Of a stretch of 64,000 nt of DNA, positions 25,922 to 35,689 are shown one piece after another. The notes under the pieces were generated by a model, which saw only the letters and a program-made list of their open reading frames with translations, did no database searches and had not been told where the DNA came from. The DNA comes from Zobellia russellii (GTDB lineage Bacteria; Bacteroidota; Bacteroidia; Flavobacteriales; Flavobacteriaceae). Numbering within the stretch: position 1 is the first letter of the stretch; every line of letters starts with the position of its first letter. The translations under genes and the position numbers were made by a program. The stretch covers positions 1,240,001 through 1,304,000 of the forward strand of contig NZ_JACSOI010000001.1 in the NCBI RefSeq assembly GCF_018728565.1. Direction: 5' to 3'.

Positions 25922-28804
25922 ATGAAAAATAACGTTCGGCTACTCTTAACTTGCTTCGGATTCTTAATGATTGGTTTTGCCCAAGCTCAAACAGGCGAAA
26001 TTACTGGTCAAGTAAAAGATGAATCTGGTGCTGTACTACCTGGTGCTTCTATTTTAATAGAAGGAACAAAGAATGGAACCATGACAGATTTTGATGGGAA
26101 ATTTAGACTTAGCGGTCTAGATAGTGGAGATTACCAAGTAATAATTTCTTATGTTGGTTTTACAAGAAAGAAAATTGCTGTTTCCGTTCCACAATCACAA
26201 CCTTTATCCGTCTCGCTAGCAGAAGATGCTACGCAATTAGATGATGTTATTGTTACCGGTGTTTTTGATGCACGAAGTCGTATGGATGCATCTGTGGCAA
26301 TTACAACTATTGGAGCTAAACAATTGGCAAGAGTGGCACCTACAAGTTCTGCAGATTTATTGAAGAACATACCAGGTGTTTTTGTAAACCAAGCAAGAGG
26401 AGAAATTTGGAACTCCGTTTATTCAAGGGGGCTTTCTGCAAACTCAATTGATAATTTAAATGGTTACCGCTATGTTTCTTTGCAAGAAGATGGGTTACCT
26501 GTTACAAATGTTGAGTTATATCCTGATTTATTTTTAAGAGCTGATGCTATGACGTCTCGTGTTGAAGCTGTTAGAGGTGGTACCGCATCTATTTTAGGCG
26601 CTAATGCTCCAGGTGGTATTTTTAATTACGTTTCTAAAACAGGAGGAAATGAATTTGCAGGCGAAGTAAGGGCTAAATATGGTCTTGAAGGCAATGGCCA
26701 AAACCCATATTACAGAGCTGATTTTAATGTAGGTGGCCCTTTAAGTAATGGTTGGACATACAATATTGGTGGATTTTACCGTAAATCAGATGGAGCAAGA
26801 GACCGTGGCTATCCAATTAATAAGGGTGGTCAAATTAGAGCTAATATTGTAAAAAAATACAATACAGGTTCTTTTAGAGTAAACTTAAAATATTTGAATG
26901 ATAAGAATGACAGAATGGCTTTCATACCTTCTACAAACTGGGAAGACCCACAAATAGCAAATGGTTTTTCTAAGTACGATTCTTATGCGCTATATGACTT
27001 CTCATTGGAAGTACCGTTTAACGACGAAGGCTCTAGAACTATTAATTCTACAGATTTGCTGCACAATATAGATCGTTCTATTGGTTTTAACTGGGTGCAA
27101 GATTTGGGGAATGGCTTTTCTTTAAAAAATGATTTTAAATATTCTAGAAAGGATGATGAAAGAAATGCTACGGCCGTAGTAACCCCTATTAGCACTACAT
27201 CCATTCCATTCTATGCAATACCGGGATTATTTGCTGGGCCGGCACCACATCGTACCGGAACATACCGATTTGCAGATCCAACTACAGGACAAGAATTTGG
27301 TACTGTAACATTGACTCCTAACGTTGGGCCAAATGCAGTGCCCGGGCCACCTGTACTGTTTACACCAGGAGCAAATAATAATTTTCCTGGATCTAATATA
27401 CAGCCCAATTCATTAATGTTTATGCCATTATTCTATACGGATATTGACAGAAATGAAATTGCCAATCAATTAATTCTTACTAAAAAAACAGAAAAAAGTA
27501 GTTTTAACTTAGGTAGCTTTTATAGCCGCTCAAAATTAGATATTACAAATTACAGCAAAGGTATGGGTCTTAGTGGTGGGCTTATCCAAGATCGCCCAGT
27601 GCCAGCTCAGATTACTTTAGACGCCAATGACGGAAATACGTATGAAGTTACAAGTCCTGAAGGTTTTATGAATGTAGGGTGGACAGGTTCTGATGATGGA
27701 GAAACTACTCAGGGTGTGTTTGCACTTTTCTTTGGACATAATTGGAAAATTACACCAAAACTTACATTCGATTACGGACTTAGATATGAGAATATATCTT
27801 CGGAAGGATTTAATTCTATTGCAATTGGAAACCCTAGACAAAACGACCCATCTTTTGGTGGTCGTGATGGAAACCCGCTTACGCTTTGGGATAATGGAGG
27901 GGGTACAGCAGGCCCTCCAATAAATTACGATTATGATTTAAACAGCTTTTCTTATACGGCAGGTCTAAATTATAAGTTTAGTGAACAACGCGCTATTTAT
28001 GCAAGGTTTGCGCGTGGTAACAAGGCGCCATCAACCTCCTTTTATTTAGATTTAAACAATGATGATTTAGTAAATACATTAAATCAGAGTGAATCTCTTT
28101 TAGAAGAAATAACCCAATTTGAAATAGGGTATAAAGTGAACACTGATAAATTAAAACTAGTGGCGACGCCATTTTATAGTAACCTGAAAAATGTACCAAA
28201 CATTCAAACTTTTTCAACTGAGAGTCGTACTAACTATTCTCCTACTTATCAGTTCAACGAGTATACTACTTTGGGCTTTGAATTGGAAGGAACCTATAAT
28301 ATTACCGATAAGTGGTTGGTAAGGGCAAATGCAGTAGTGCAAAATGCAAAAGCTGATAAATATACAGCTTGGGCAGAAGGTGAAGATGGAGCTGGTGATG
28401 ATACAATTGTAGATTACTCTGGTAATGAAGCTGATAACAGTGCTAACCTTATATTTAACATCAACCCTATTTACAATGGTGAAAAGTTCTACGGATCATT
28501 AAACTATAGCTATATGGGTGATAGACAAGCAAATGTACTTAATGCCTTTACCCTACCTGCATTTGGTAACGTTGATTTGGCATTTGGTTATGATTTTTCT
28601 AAAAAATTCGGTCTACAACTAAATATAAATAATGTGTTAGACAAATACGGAATTTTAGGATGGCAAGGGCCAGGTGGTTTTCCACAGGCTCTGAACAGAG
28701 ATGGTTTTGGTCCTGATTATATTGCCAACAATCCCAATGCAACTTTCTCAACACAGGGTAGCATGCCAAGAGCTTATTTCTTAACTGCCACTTATAGATT
28801 CTAA
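25922..28804 (+). CDS. TonB-dependent outer-membrane receptor
   Basis: A 960-aa outer-membrane transporter. In order: signal peptide (ends near GFAQAQ), a CarboxypepD-reg-like domain (residues about 25-110, GQVKDESGAVLPGASILIEGT), plug domain (about 115-240) and a beta-barrel ending in the aromatic C-terminal residue (ATYRF). There is no SusD-like partner next to it, so it is a stand-alone receptor and not a SusCD pair; this suits a small solute better than a polysaccharide. It has regulatory element B upstream and a terminator after it. The inferred substrate is the aromatic compound degraded by this cluster. Confidence 0.92.
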   Translation: MKNNVRLLLTCFGFLMIGFAQAQTGEITGQVKDESGAVLPGASILIEGTKNGTMTDFDGKFRLSGLDSGDYQVIISYVGFTRKKIAVSVPQSQPLSVSLAEDATQLDDVIVTGVFDARSRMDASVAITTIGAKQLARVAPTSSADLLKNIPGVFVNQARGEIWNSVYSRGLSANSIDNLNGYRYVSLQEDGLPVTNVELYPDLFLRADAMTSRVEAVRGGTASILGANAPGGIFNYVSKTGGNEFAGEVRAKYGLEGNGQNPYYRADFNVGGPLSNGWTYNIGGFYRKSDGARDRGYPINKGGQIRANIVKKYNTGSFRVNLKYLNDKNDRMAFIPSTNWEDPQIANGFSKYDSYALYDFSLEVPFNDEGSRTINSTDLLHNIDRSIGFNWVQDLGNGFSLKNDFKYSRKDDERNATAVVTPISTTSIPFYAIPGLFAGPAPHRTGTYRFADPTTGQEFGTVTLTPNVGPNAVPGPPVLFTPGANNNFPGSNIQPNSLMFMPLFYTDIDRNEIANQLILTKKTEKSSFNLGSFYSRSKLDITNYSKGMGLSGGLIQDRPVPAQITLDANDGNTYEVTSPEGFMNVGWTGSDDGETTQGVFALFFGHNWKITPKLTFDYGLRYENISSEGFNSIAIGNPRQNDPSFGGRDGNPLTLWDNGGGTAGPPINYDYDLNSFSYTAGLNYKFSEQRAIYARFARGNKAPSTSFYLDLNNDDLVNTLNQSESLLEEITQFEIGYKVNTDKLKLVATPFYSNLKNVPNIQTFSTESRTNYSPTYQFNEYTTLGFELEGTYNITDKWLVRANAVVQNAKADKYTAWAEGEDGAGDDTIVDYSGNEADNSANLIFNINPIYNGEKFYGSLNYSYMGDRQANVLNAFTLPAFGNVDLAFGYDFSKKFGLQLNINNVLDKYGILGWQGPGGFPQALNRDGFGPDYIANNPNATFSTQGSMPRAYFLTATYRF

Positions 28805-28838
28805 TTTTTGTTTTTGTTTATTGAATAAGTGTTTTACG

Positions 28839-28880
28839 CTAAGGATATTGAATTTCAAATTCTATATCCTTAGTTTCTTT
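28839..28880 (+). terminator. Rho-independent terminator after the TonB receptor gene
   Basis: CTAAGGATAT (28839-28848) pairs with ATATCCTTAG (28864-28873), followed by the T-rich stretch TTTCTTT. It separates the receptor transcript from the sulfatase operon. Confidence 0.7.
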
Positions 28881-28951
28881 CAAAAGACAAACCCCAATTT
28901 GATATTTTACGAGCTGAAAATGAGCGTTTTATAATTTTAAAAAATTGTTTT

Positions 28952-30577
28952 ATGAGAATACTGATTTTAGGAGTTTTTACCCTTTTCTGTCTTAGCTGTA
29001 AAGACGCCGCTACAAATAAAGCAGAGGCTACCCAGCCAGAAAAAAAACCGAACATAGTTTTGATTTTGGCAGATGATATGGGCTTTTCTGATTTGGGAAA
29101 TTATGGATCAGAAATAAATACGCCAAGCCTTGATCGTCTTGCGTCTGAAGGAACACGGTTAACGCGTTTTTACACCAATACCATCTGCGCTCCTTCACGC
29201 ACCAGTTTGCTTACTGGGCAATATCCGCACAAAGCAGGTATGGGCTTCTTTAATGAAGATTTTGGGGTAAAAGGTTATGAAGGTTATATTAATAAAGAAT
29301 CGCTGACCCTGGGTGAAGTATTTAAGGCAGGTGGTTATTCCACCTATATGGCCGGTAAATGGCACGTAGGTAATGAGAGACCACATTGGCCACTACAGCG
29401 TGGTTTTGATAATTTCTTTGGGTTTTTGGATGGTGGCGCCAGTTATTTTGATACTAAGCCTTTGCTAAAAGGTCCACCTTCAACAGCATTCTTGTATGAA
29501 GGTAATGAGGTTTATACTATAGAAAAGGAAGATTTTTACCTAACGGATGAACTAACTACAAGAGCTATCGATTTTGTAAAGAACAATCCAGCAGAAAAAC
29601 CATTTCTACTTTATATGGCCTATAATTCTCCGCATTGGCCATTACATGCAAAACCAGAAGATATTGCCAAGTATAAAGGAAAATATGACGCTGGTTGGGA
29701 TGAACTACGTAAACTCCGTTTTGAGAACATCAAAAAACTAGGACTTGCTGATGAAGACTGGAATCTCTTTAAAGATAAATTATTACCACCTTGGGATAGT
29801 TTAACTGAAGAAGAAAAAAGCGAATGGACACTTAAAATGGAAGTCTATGCCGCTATGGTAGACAATTTGGACCAAAATATAGGAAAACTACTGAATTATT
29901 TAGGTACCACTGATCAATTGGATAATACGGTAGTTATTTTTCTATCTGATAATGGCGCTGAAAATATGGATGTTGGCAAAATGCCTTTTACGGTTAAACG
30001 AAATGAAGGCACTGTGGGTACTGCTGGTTCAATGCAATCGTATTCCAAAAAATGGGCCCAGGTGTCTAACAGTCCATTAAGAAGTTATAAATCATCTCCT
30101 TATGAAGGGGGCCTAGCAACACCGTTTATCATACGCTATCCAAATCAAAAAGAAGCGGGAAAGGTAATGAAAGGGGGAAGCCACGTGGTAGATATAATGC
30201 CCACATTATTGGATATCGCCAGTATTGAATACCCTGAAACCTATAATGGCACTAAAGCGAACGCCCTTGCCGGTGAAAGTTTCCTGCCCTTATTACAAGG
30301 TGAAGATTGGAACAGGGAACAACCCATTTGTTTTGAATGGTTTGGTGACCGTGCCGTTTGGTTGGGCGATTTAAAGGGTGTTCATCAGTACCAAAAAGAG
30401 TGGGAACTGTATGACCTTTCTACCGATAGAACCGAATCTAATGATATCGCTGCTTCCCAGCCAGAAATCATTGCTAAAATGGATTCGATTTATAACGTTT
30501 GGGCAAATGCAAATGGAGTTATCGAATGGTCAGATGAGCTAGGTAAAAAAACACAGTTTAGAAAATCTCCACACTAA
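28952..30577 (+). CDS. Arylsulfatase-type sulfatase, lipoprotein
   Basis: A 541-aa type I sulfatase. A lipoprotein signal ends LFCLSCKD. Metal ligands start at ILADDMG. The catalytic Cys79, to be converted to formylglycine, is in ICAPSRTSLLTG, and LSDNGAEN is a further metal motif. This C-x-P-S-R form needs the maturation enzyme FGE or anSME, not present here. Placed with an aromatic receptor, transporter and ring-cleavage genes, it may desulfate an aryl sulfate, though family S1 sulfatases of marine flavobacteria mostly act on polysaccharides. First gene of a five-gene operon. Confidence 0.92.
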   Translation: MRILILGVFTLFCLSCKDAATNKAEATQPEKKPNIVLILADDMGFSDLGNYGSEINTPSLDRLASEGTRLTRFYTNTICAPSRTSLLTGQYPHKAGMGFFNEDFGVKGYEGYINKESLTLGEVFKAGGYSTYMAGKWHVGNERPHWPLQRGFDNFFGFLDGGASYFDTKPLLKGPPSTAFLYEGNEVYTIEKEDFYLTDELTTRAIDFVKNNPAEKPFLLYMAYNSPHWPLHAKPEDIAKYKGKYDAGWDELRKLRFENIKKLGLADEDWNLFKDKLLPPWDSLTEEEKSEWTLKMEVYAAMVDNLDQNIGKLLNYLGTTDQLDNTVVIFLSDNGAENMDVGKMPFTVKRNEGTVGTAGSMQSYSKKWAQVSNSPLRSYKSSPYEGGLATPFIIRYPNQKEAGKVMKGGSHVVDIMPTLLDIASIEYPETYNGTKANALAGESFLPLLQGEDWNREQPICFEWFGDRAVWLGDLKGVHQYQKEWELYDLSTDRTESNDIAASQPEIIAKMDSIYNVWANANGVIEWSDELGKKTQFRKSPH

Positions 30578-30589
30578 ATAATTATAGCT

Positions 30590-31801
30590 ATGAAAAAATT
30601 ATTCTCTTATGAAAATGGAATAGTTACACTAATGGCCTTGACCTTTGGAGTACTATTTTTTGACCGATTAGCGCTAAATTATTTAGTACCATTCGTAGCC
30701 AAAGACCTTAATTTAAATAATACACAAATAGGGCTCTTAGCAGGAATTTTATCCTTGGCTTGGGCATTTTCCAGTTATTATACCACGGCTTGGTCAGAGT
30801 CCAAAAACAAGAACAAAATCACCTTTCTAATTGCCATCGTTATTTTTTCGGTATGTTCATTTGGTTCAGGTATGGCTATTGGTTTTGGTACTTTATTTGT
30901 TGCCCGGTTAATAATGGGTTTAGCAGAAGGTCCGGTAATTCCATTAGCACAAGTTTTTGTGGAACGAGAATCTACACCAAGCAGACTTGGTCTTAATGTA
31001 GGCATATTACAAGCCGTTGGCGGTGCATTATTTGGTTCTATTCTAGCCCCTGTAATTCTTATTCAGATAGCTGAAAATATGGGTTGGCGTACTGCTTTTT
31101 ATGTAGCAGGTGTGCCGGGTCTATTACTAGGGCTCATTGCAGTTTTCTATTTAAAAAAATCGACTACTGAAAGTAGGGGAGCCAAAAAGGATACGGGATT
31201 TGCCCTCAAAGAAATTTGGGCATATAAAAACATTAAATGGGGTACGGCATTGGCATGTTGTGTATTTGGCTGGTGGTTTGCGACCATTCCTTTTATTACC
31301 AAATACTTTACAGATGTACAAGGTATGGCCGCCAATGATATGCAAAAGACAATGGGGCTATTAGGGGTAGCAATGCTAATATCCTCCTTGTTTTTCCCTG
31401 GAATTTCAGATAAAATAGGAAGAAAAAAAGCATTGTATATCGCAGTAATTTTGGGCATTTTTTACCCTTTTGCGGTATATTACCTAAACGGATCTGACAT
31501 ACATTTACCCGCTATGTTTTTTAGTTATGCTATGGTAGGCGCCATACCCTTGGTTGCTGCAATTGTACCTTCTGAAGCCGTTCCAAATCATTTAAAGGCG
31601 AAAGCTATTGGCTTTGTAACTGCAGTCGCCGAAATTATAGGTGGGGTTATTGTTCCTGCTATTTCAGGCGCACTTTCTGATATTGTTCATGAATCAGCCT
31701 TTTTATGGGTTGCTGCTGTATTGGCTGTTCTAGCCTTATTTTTCTTATCCAAATTAGAAGAAACAAAAGGAAAGGTATTTACAGAAAATGCTGTGGGGTA
31801 A
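30590..31801 (+). CDS. MFS transporter
   Basis: A 403-aa permease with 12 hydrophobic segments. TM1 includes FFDRLALNYLVPFVAKDL, and the conserved loop is SDKIGRKKALYI between the two halves. It resembles organic-anion or aromatic-acid MFS carriers. It lies 12 bp after the sulfatase gene, so it probably takes the desulfated product from periplasm to cytoplasm. Its stop is immediately followed by the cupin ATG (TAAATG). Confidence 0.88.
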   Translation: MKKLFSYENGIVTLMALTFGVLFFDRLALNYLVPFVAKDLNLNNTQIGLLAGILSLAWAFSSYYTTAWSESKNKNKITFLIAIVIFSVCSFGSGMAIGFGTLFVARLIMGLAEGPVIPLAQVFVERESTPSRLGLNVGILQAVGGALFGSILAPVILIQIAENMGWRTAFYVAGVPGLLLGLIAVFYLKKSTTESRGAKKDTGFALKEIWAYKNIKWGTALACCVFGWWFATIPFITKYFTDVQGMAANDMQKTMGLLGVAMLISSLFFPGISDKIGRKKALYIAVILGIFYPFAVYYLNGSDIHLPAMFFSYAMVGAIPLVAAIVPSEAVPNHLKAKAIGFVTAVAEIIGGVIVPAISGALSDIVHESAFLWVAAVLAVLALFFLSKLEETKGKVFTENAVG

Positions 31802-32287
31802 ATGAAAAACTCAATTCGTAGAATTGTTACTGGTCATACCAAAAATGGCAAAGCTATTTTTAGTTCGGATAATTCTATTGAGCCTTTAATCATAACAAGC
31901 GGTGATGCAGCAATGGCCACCATTTGGAGTACGTTAACTGTACCTGCAGACTGTAATGATGAAACCGATGGTAGGTTTAACGATGTAGGTACAACACTAA
32001 ATGGAGGTTCGGTAATACGAATTGTTGACATGTTACCGGGTGCAAGCTCACCTATGCATCGTAGTAATAGTATAGATTATGGTATTGTATTGAGCGGTAC
32101 CATTGAACTAGAATTAGACGACCAAATAATTAAAACGGTAGGTCCACAAGAAATTATAGTGCAACGTGGTACAATTCATAAATGGAGAAACCCTAGTACT
32201 ACAAATATTTGTAGAATACTTTTTGTCTTAATAGAGGCAAAACCTTTTAAAGTTGATGGTAAATGTTTACCTGAAGTTATGGAATAG
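31802..32287 (+). CDS. Cupin-domain protein
   Basis: A 161-aa single-domain cupin. Motif 1 is a variant (SSPMHRSNSIDYGIVLSGTIELELD), and motif 2 is PQEIIVQRGTIHKWRNPS, with one clear His. Small cupins of this kind accompany aromatic catabolic genes and may bind or isomerise an intermediate. Metal ligands are reduced compared with cupin dioxygenases, so oxygenase activity is doubtful. Confidence 0.82.
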   Translation: MKNSIRRIVTGHTKNGKAIFSSDNSIEPLIITSGDAAMATIWSTLTVPADCNDETDGRFNDVGTTLNGGSVIRIVDMLPGASSPMHRSNSIDYGIVLSGTIELELDDQIIKTVGPQEIIVQRGTIHKWRNPSTTNICRILFVLIEAKPFKVDGKCLPEVME

Positions 32288-32300
32288 CAATATTGATATT

Positions 32301-32597
32301 ATGGAAAAAAAGGCAAATAAATACAAACTGAAACTTGAGCTTTTAGAACTACTTAGGCCAAATGACACCATTTATGAGCCTATAGAATTAGAGTTCGGAA
32401 ATCATGACAATATTTTTGAGATTATTGAACGCATGAAAAAACGAAATCGATTCAAGACGGAACAAGATTCGGTAGAATTTGCAATTGGACTTAAACTTTT
32501 TAGCGAGGTGATGTTAAAGAACAAAGACAATCCACTATTTGAAGATTTTAGACCAGCTTTTGGTGCTATGATGAAAAAATTAAAATCAGCGGAATAA
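32301..32597 (+). CDS. DUF3861-type small protein
   Basis: 98 aa from the ATG at 32301; an in-frame ATG at 32253 inside the cupin gene is less likely. The conserved C-terminal run AIGLKLFSEVMLKNKDNPLF followed by RPAFGAMMKKLK is what I recall of the DUF3861 family. It is small, soluble and of unknown function. It sits between the cupin and the methyltransferase in the same operon. Confidence 0.75.
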   Translation: MEKKANKYKLKLELLELLRPNDTIYEPIELEFGNHDNIFEIIERMKKRNRFKTEQDSVEFAIGLKLFSEVMLKNKDNPLFEDFRPAFGAMMKKLKSAE

Positions 32598-32603
32598 AAA
32601 GGC

Positions 32604-33236
32604 ATGAAAAAGGATTCGAAATTTCTTCAAGTTTTAGCGGATTATGATGAGCGCATGCAGTCAGAGGATGAGATTATGAAGTCTTTGCCTGTTGTTGAAG
32701 GTATGAAACGGCGAGATGAGTTTTTGTTATCGGTAGGTGAAGATGCTGCCGTTTTTATGAATACCTTATTAAAATCAGCTAAATCGAAAACGATATTAGA
32801 AATAGGTACATCTTATGGCTATTCTACCCTATGGTTGGCAGAGGCAGCAAGAGAAAATGACGGCATTGTAATTACGTTAGAGGCTGATGAAAGCAAAGTA
32901 ACATACGCTAAACATAAATTGAATGAAGCGGGTCTTTCTGAATATGTTGATTTTAGAGTGGGTGATGCTTTAGCGCTTATGAAAGAGGCAAAAGAGTCTT
33001 TTGATTTTGTTTTAGTAGATGTTTGGAAAGAATTATACCTGCCTTGCTTTGAGTTGTTTTATCCTAAATTAAAAAATAAGGCTTGGGTAGTTGCAGATAA
33101 TATGATATTCCCGCCGCAATCAATTGAAGAAACAAAACGCTATCAAAACCGAATACGTAATACAGGAGTTTTCACTTCGGTATTATTGCCTATTGGAAGT
33201 GGAATGGAATTGAGTCAATACGAACAAATAAAATAG
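32604..33236 (+). CDS. O-methyltransferase (SAM-dependent, catechol/caffeoyl-CoA OMT-like)
   Basis: A 210-aa class I methyltransferase. The SAM motif I is ILEIGTSYGYSTLWLAEA; FDFVLVDVWKELYLPCFELF and WVVADNMIFPP follow the Methyltransf_3-type pattern. A methyltransferase beside a demethylase is curious. It may recycle a methyl group, protect a catechol intermediate or act on a different substrate. Last gene of the sulfatase operon. Confidence 0.85.
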   Translation: MKKDSKFLQVLADYDERMQSEDEIMKSLPVVEGMKRRDEFLLSVGEDAAVFMNTLLKSAKSKTILEIGTSYGYSTLWLAEAARENDGIVITLEADESKVTYAKHKLNEAGLSEYVDFRVGDALALMKEAKESFDFVLVDVWKELYLPCFELFYPKLKNKAWVVADNMIFPPQSIEETKRYQNRIRNTGVFTSVLLPIGSGMELSQYEQIK

Positions 33237-33400
33237 GTTTTAATAACGAAAAGCAGATAATTGGTAATAGTTCAGTGTAATTGAGACCTAATATGTAAAA
33301 TTGGTCTAAACACTAAATCAGTCACCTTTTAATCTTAAGTAGATTTTAGCTTAAAATGAATGATTTAAACCAAATAAACCTTGTAATAAATATAAAAATA

Positions 33401-33442
33401 ATTGATTTAGAATAGTACATCCCTCTTAATGATTCAGAATTT
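33401..33442 (+). promoter_or_regulatory. Shared regulatory element, copy C (extradiol operon)
   Basis: Same motif as copies A and B (ATTGATTTAGAATA, 15 bp, TGATTCA). It ends 14 bp before a good -7 box and 56 bp before the dioxygenase ATG, a position suited to activation. Confidence 0.65.
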
Positions 33443-33456
33443 GAGTGAGTATAAAG

Positions 33457-33464
33457 TAAATTTG
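33457..33464 (+). promoter_or_regulatory. Candidate -7 box of the extradiol operon
   Basis: TAAATTTG matches the Bacteroidetes TAnnTTTG consensus, 34 bp before the dioxygenase ATG. It has the same offset from element C that GAAATTTG has from element B. Confidence 0.5.
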
Positions 33465-33498
33465 TAATACTAAAGAAAGAATAAAAAAAATTATAGAA

Positions 33499-34491
33499 AT
33501 GGCAAAAAACCCACATTATTTTTCGCAAATGGCCCATGTTGAGGTCTTAACCAAGGACCTTGAAAAATCGGTACATTTTTTTGGTGATATTGTTGGAATG
33601 GATATTACAGGAAGAGAAGAAGGTTCTGTTTATTTAAGAGCTTGGGGAGATTATTTTCATCATACCTTAAAATTGACACAAAGCGACAAGTCTGGACTTG
33701 GACATATTGGGTGGAGAGCGGATAGCCCAGAGGCTTTAGAAGAAGCCGTTGAATATTTGGAAAGTATTGGTGCCGGTAGGGGTTGGTATGATGGTGACCA
33801 AGGCCATGGTAAAGCTTTTAAATTTCAATCTCCTGAAGGTCATATGCATGAAGTTTTTTGGGATGTGCAATGGCTTCGCGAAGAAGGGGAACGTGGTAGC
33901 GTGTATGCAGACCGCTATTCCAGCAACCGACTACAAGGGGCAAATCCAAGAAGATTTGACCACGTAACATATATGGTATCTAAAGGCGCTTACCCTGCTG
34001 AAAAAGCATTTTGGAAAGCTTTAGGGTTTAAAAATCCGGATGAGATTCGTATTTCAGATGAGATACCCCCAATTGGAGGTTTACACACCCTTGCGAACCT
34101 ATCTCATGACATAGCCATCTTTACAGACCCGAATATAGAACCTAACCAAGCAGTTTTAAACCATATTTGCTGGAACGTTGACAGCCGTGAAGAAGTACTT
34201 TTAGCTTTGGACTATTTCATAGAAAAGGGTTACAAAAGTGTTATGGGGGCACCAACAAGACACAAAGCAGATGAAGGTTTCTTTATCTACATTGTTGACC
34301 CAGGAAGTGGAATCTTATTTGAATACTATGCTTGTGCAAGATTAGTTTTTGCACCAGATCATTTAGACGTTCATTATTTAAAAGATAACCCAAATGATGC
34401 ATGGGGTTCTGTAAATCCGTTTGCAGAAATGGCAAAAGGTAAAAAACTTGGACTATCTGATGATGGTACAGTGAAACCTGTAGATATTTAA
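33499..34491 (+). CDS. Type I extradiol ring-cleavage dioxygenase (VOC family)
   Basis: A 330-aa two-domain vicinal-oxygen-chelate enzyme. The metal triad is visible in the C-terminal domain: His155 (FDHVTYM), His222 (LNHICWN) and Glu275 (ILFEYYAC). It should meta-cleave a catechol-type ring using Fe(II) or Mn(II) and O2. It heads an operon with a C-C hydrolase-like enzyme, an FAD hydroxylase and an FAH protein, and has element C upstream. The substrate is unknown; candidates include a catechol, or a trihydroxy-aromatic made by the neighbouring monooxygenase. Confidence 0.92.
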   Translation: MAKNPHYFSQMAHVEVLTKDLEKSVHFFGDIVGMDITGREEGSVYLRAWGDYFHHTLKLTQSDKSGLGHIGWRADSPEALEEAVEYLESIGAGRGWYDGDQGHGKAFKFQSPEGHMHEVFWDVQWLREEGERGSVYADRYSSNRLQGANPRRFDHVTYMVSKGAYPAEKAFWKALGFKNPDEIRISDEIPPIGGLHTLANLSHDIAIFTDPNIEPNQAVLNHICWNVDSREEVLLALDYFIEKGYKSVMGAPTRHKADEGFFIYIVDPGSGILFEYYACARLVFAPDHLDVHYLKDNPNDAWGSVNPFAEMAKGKKLGLSDDGTVKPVDI

Positions 34492-34539
34492 GCTACTTTA
34501 TTTAAGTAGAGATAACAATTTTTAAAACACACACGTATT

Positions 34540-35655
34540 ATGTGGCATTTTTTTCCAGGCAAATACATGCCTTCTTATCAAGTTAATAGAGCATTGACCC
34601 AAGCACATTATGGTGGTGGCGAGTTTGCAGAAATATTAGAAGCAGCGGGTAATATTGACCCAGATAATAGAGAAACCTTTAATATAGCTTGGCTAAATAA
34701 AGGAAATGAGGTTTATGGTTGGGCAGAAGATTATGAAAACAAAAATGCTTTTGTATCTGCTAGACGAACCTATTTAAGAGCATTCAATTATTTACGCACG
34801 GCGGAATTTTTCATGAATCTACAAGATGATCGAAAAATACCAACTTACCTTAAAGCAAGAGAGGCTTTTATAAAGGCGACCAAATATTTTGAAGAAAAAC
34901 CAATTCAGGTAGAAGTTCCTTTTGAAGGTTCCTTTTTGCCGGGATATCTATTTAAGCCAAAAGGTGTGAAAAATCCACCAGTAATGGTGATGTTTGGCGG
35001 ATTGGATAGTTTGGCTGAAGAACTTTATTTTGGAATTGGTGACCACTTAATGGAAAGGGGTGTTGCCTTGTTAGCTATGGACGGTCCAGGCCAAGGAGCC
35101 GCTTTACGATTAAACCATATTCACTCTAGACATGATTATAATGTTGCTGGTACCGCAGTTTTGGATTGGGTTTTAGAAAACCTGAAAGATGAAGTTGATA
35201 CCACTAGCGTTGGTATTGCAGGCGTATCCATGGGAGGATACATGGCCGCACGTTGTGCAGCTTTTGAACCTCGTTTTAAAGTATGCATGATATTTGGAGC
35301 TGTTTGGTCTTACTATTCCGTTTGGGCCGGTAGAAGTGGTAAACATCCTTTAGCAGAAATCGTTCAACATATTATGGGTGTTGATAGTTATGAAGATGTT
35401 CTTAAAAAATTGGAAGGATATACCTTGGAGAACGGCGTAGCCGAAAAAATCTCTATACCAACATTTATAATGCATGGCGGTGGTGATAAACAGAATTTTG
35501 TGGAGCACGCAATTACTTTAGAAAAACATTTAACATGCGAACACAAAATGAAAATCGTACCTGAAGGAGAAAGTGGTTCTCAACATTGTCAAGTAGATAA
35601 TTTTATGCCTGCTCTAGACATGTTCGATTGGATTGCAGAGAAAATTCACGCCTAA
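34540..35655 (+). CDS. Alpha/beta hydrolase, C-C bond hydrolase-like
   Basis: A 371-aa alpha/beta hydrolase with an unusual helical N-terminal part (residues 1 to about 120) before the core. The nucleophile Ser230 is in AGVSMGGYMA, an Asp lies in MHGGGDKQNF, and the likely His in GSQHCQVDN. This architecture resembles 2,6-dihydroxypseudooxynicotine hydrolase and FrsA-like proteins, which cleave C-C bonds in ring or acyl compounds. Following the dioxygenase by 48 bp, it probably hydrolyses the meta-cleavage product. Confidence 0.87.
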   Translation: MWHFFPGKYMPSYQVNRALTQAHYGGGEFAEILEAAGNIDPDNRETFNIAWLNKGNEVYGWAEDYENKNAFVSARRTYLRAFNYLRTAEFFMNLQDDRKIPTYLKAREAFIKATKYFEEKPIQVEVPFEGSFLPGYLFKPKGVKNPPVMVMFGGLDSLAEELYFGIGDHLMERGVALLAMDGPGQGAALRLNHIHSRHDYNVAGTAVLDWVLENLKDEVDTTSVGIAGVSMGGYMAARCAAFEPRFKVCMIFGAVWSYYSVWAGRSGKHPLAEIVQHIMGVDSYEDVLKKLEGYTLENGVAEKISIPTFIMHGGGDKQNFVEHAITLEKHLTCEHKMKIVPEGESGSQHCQVDNFMPALDMFDWIAEKIHA

Positions 35656-35689
35656 CGTTCATTTTTGTTTAATTCATAAAATTCACAAT

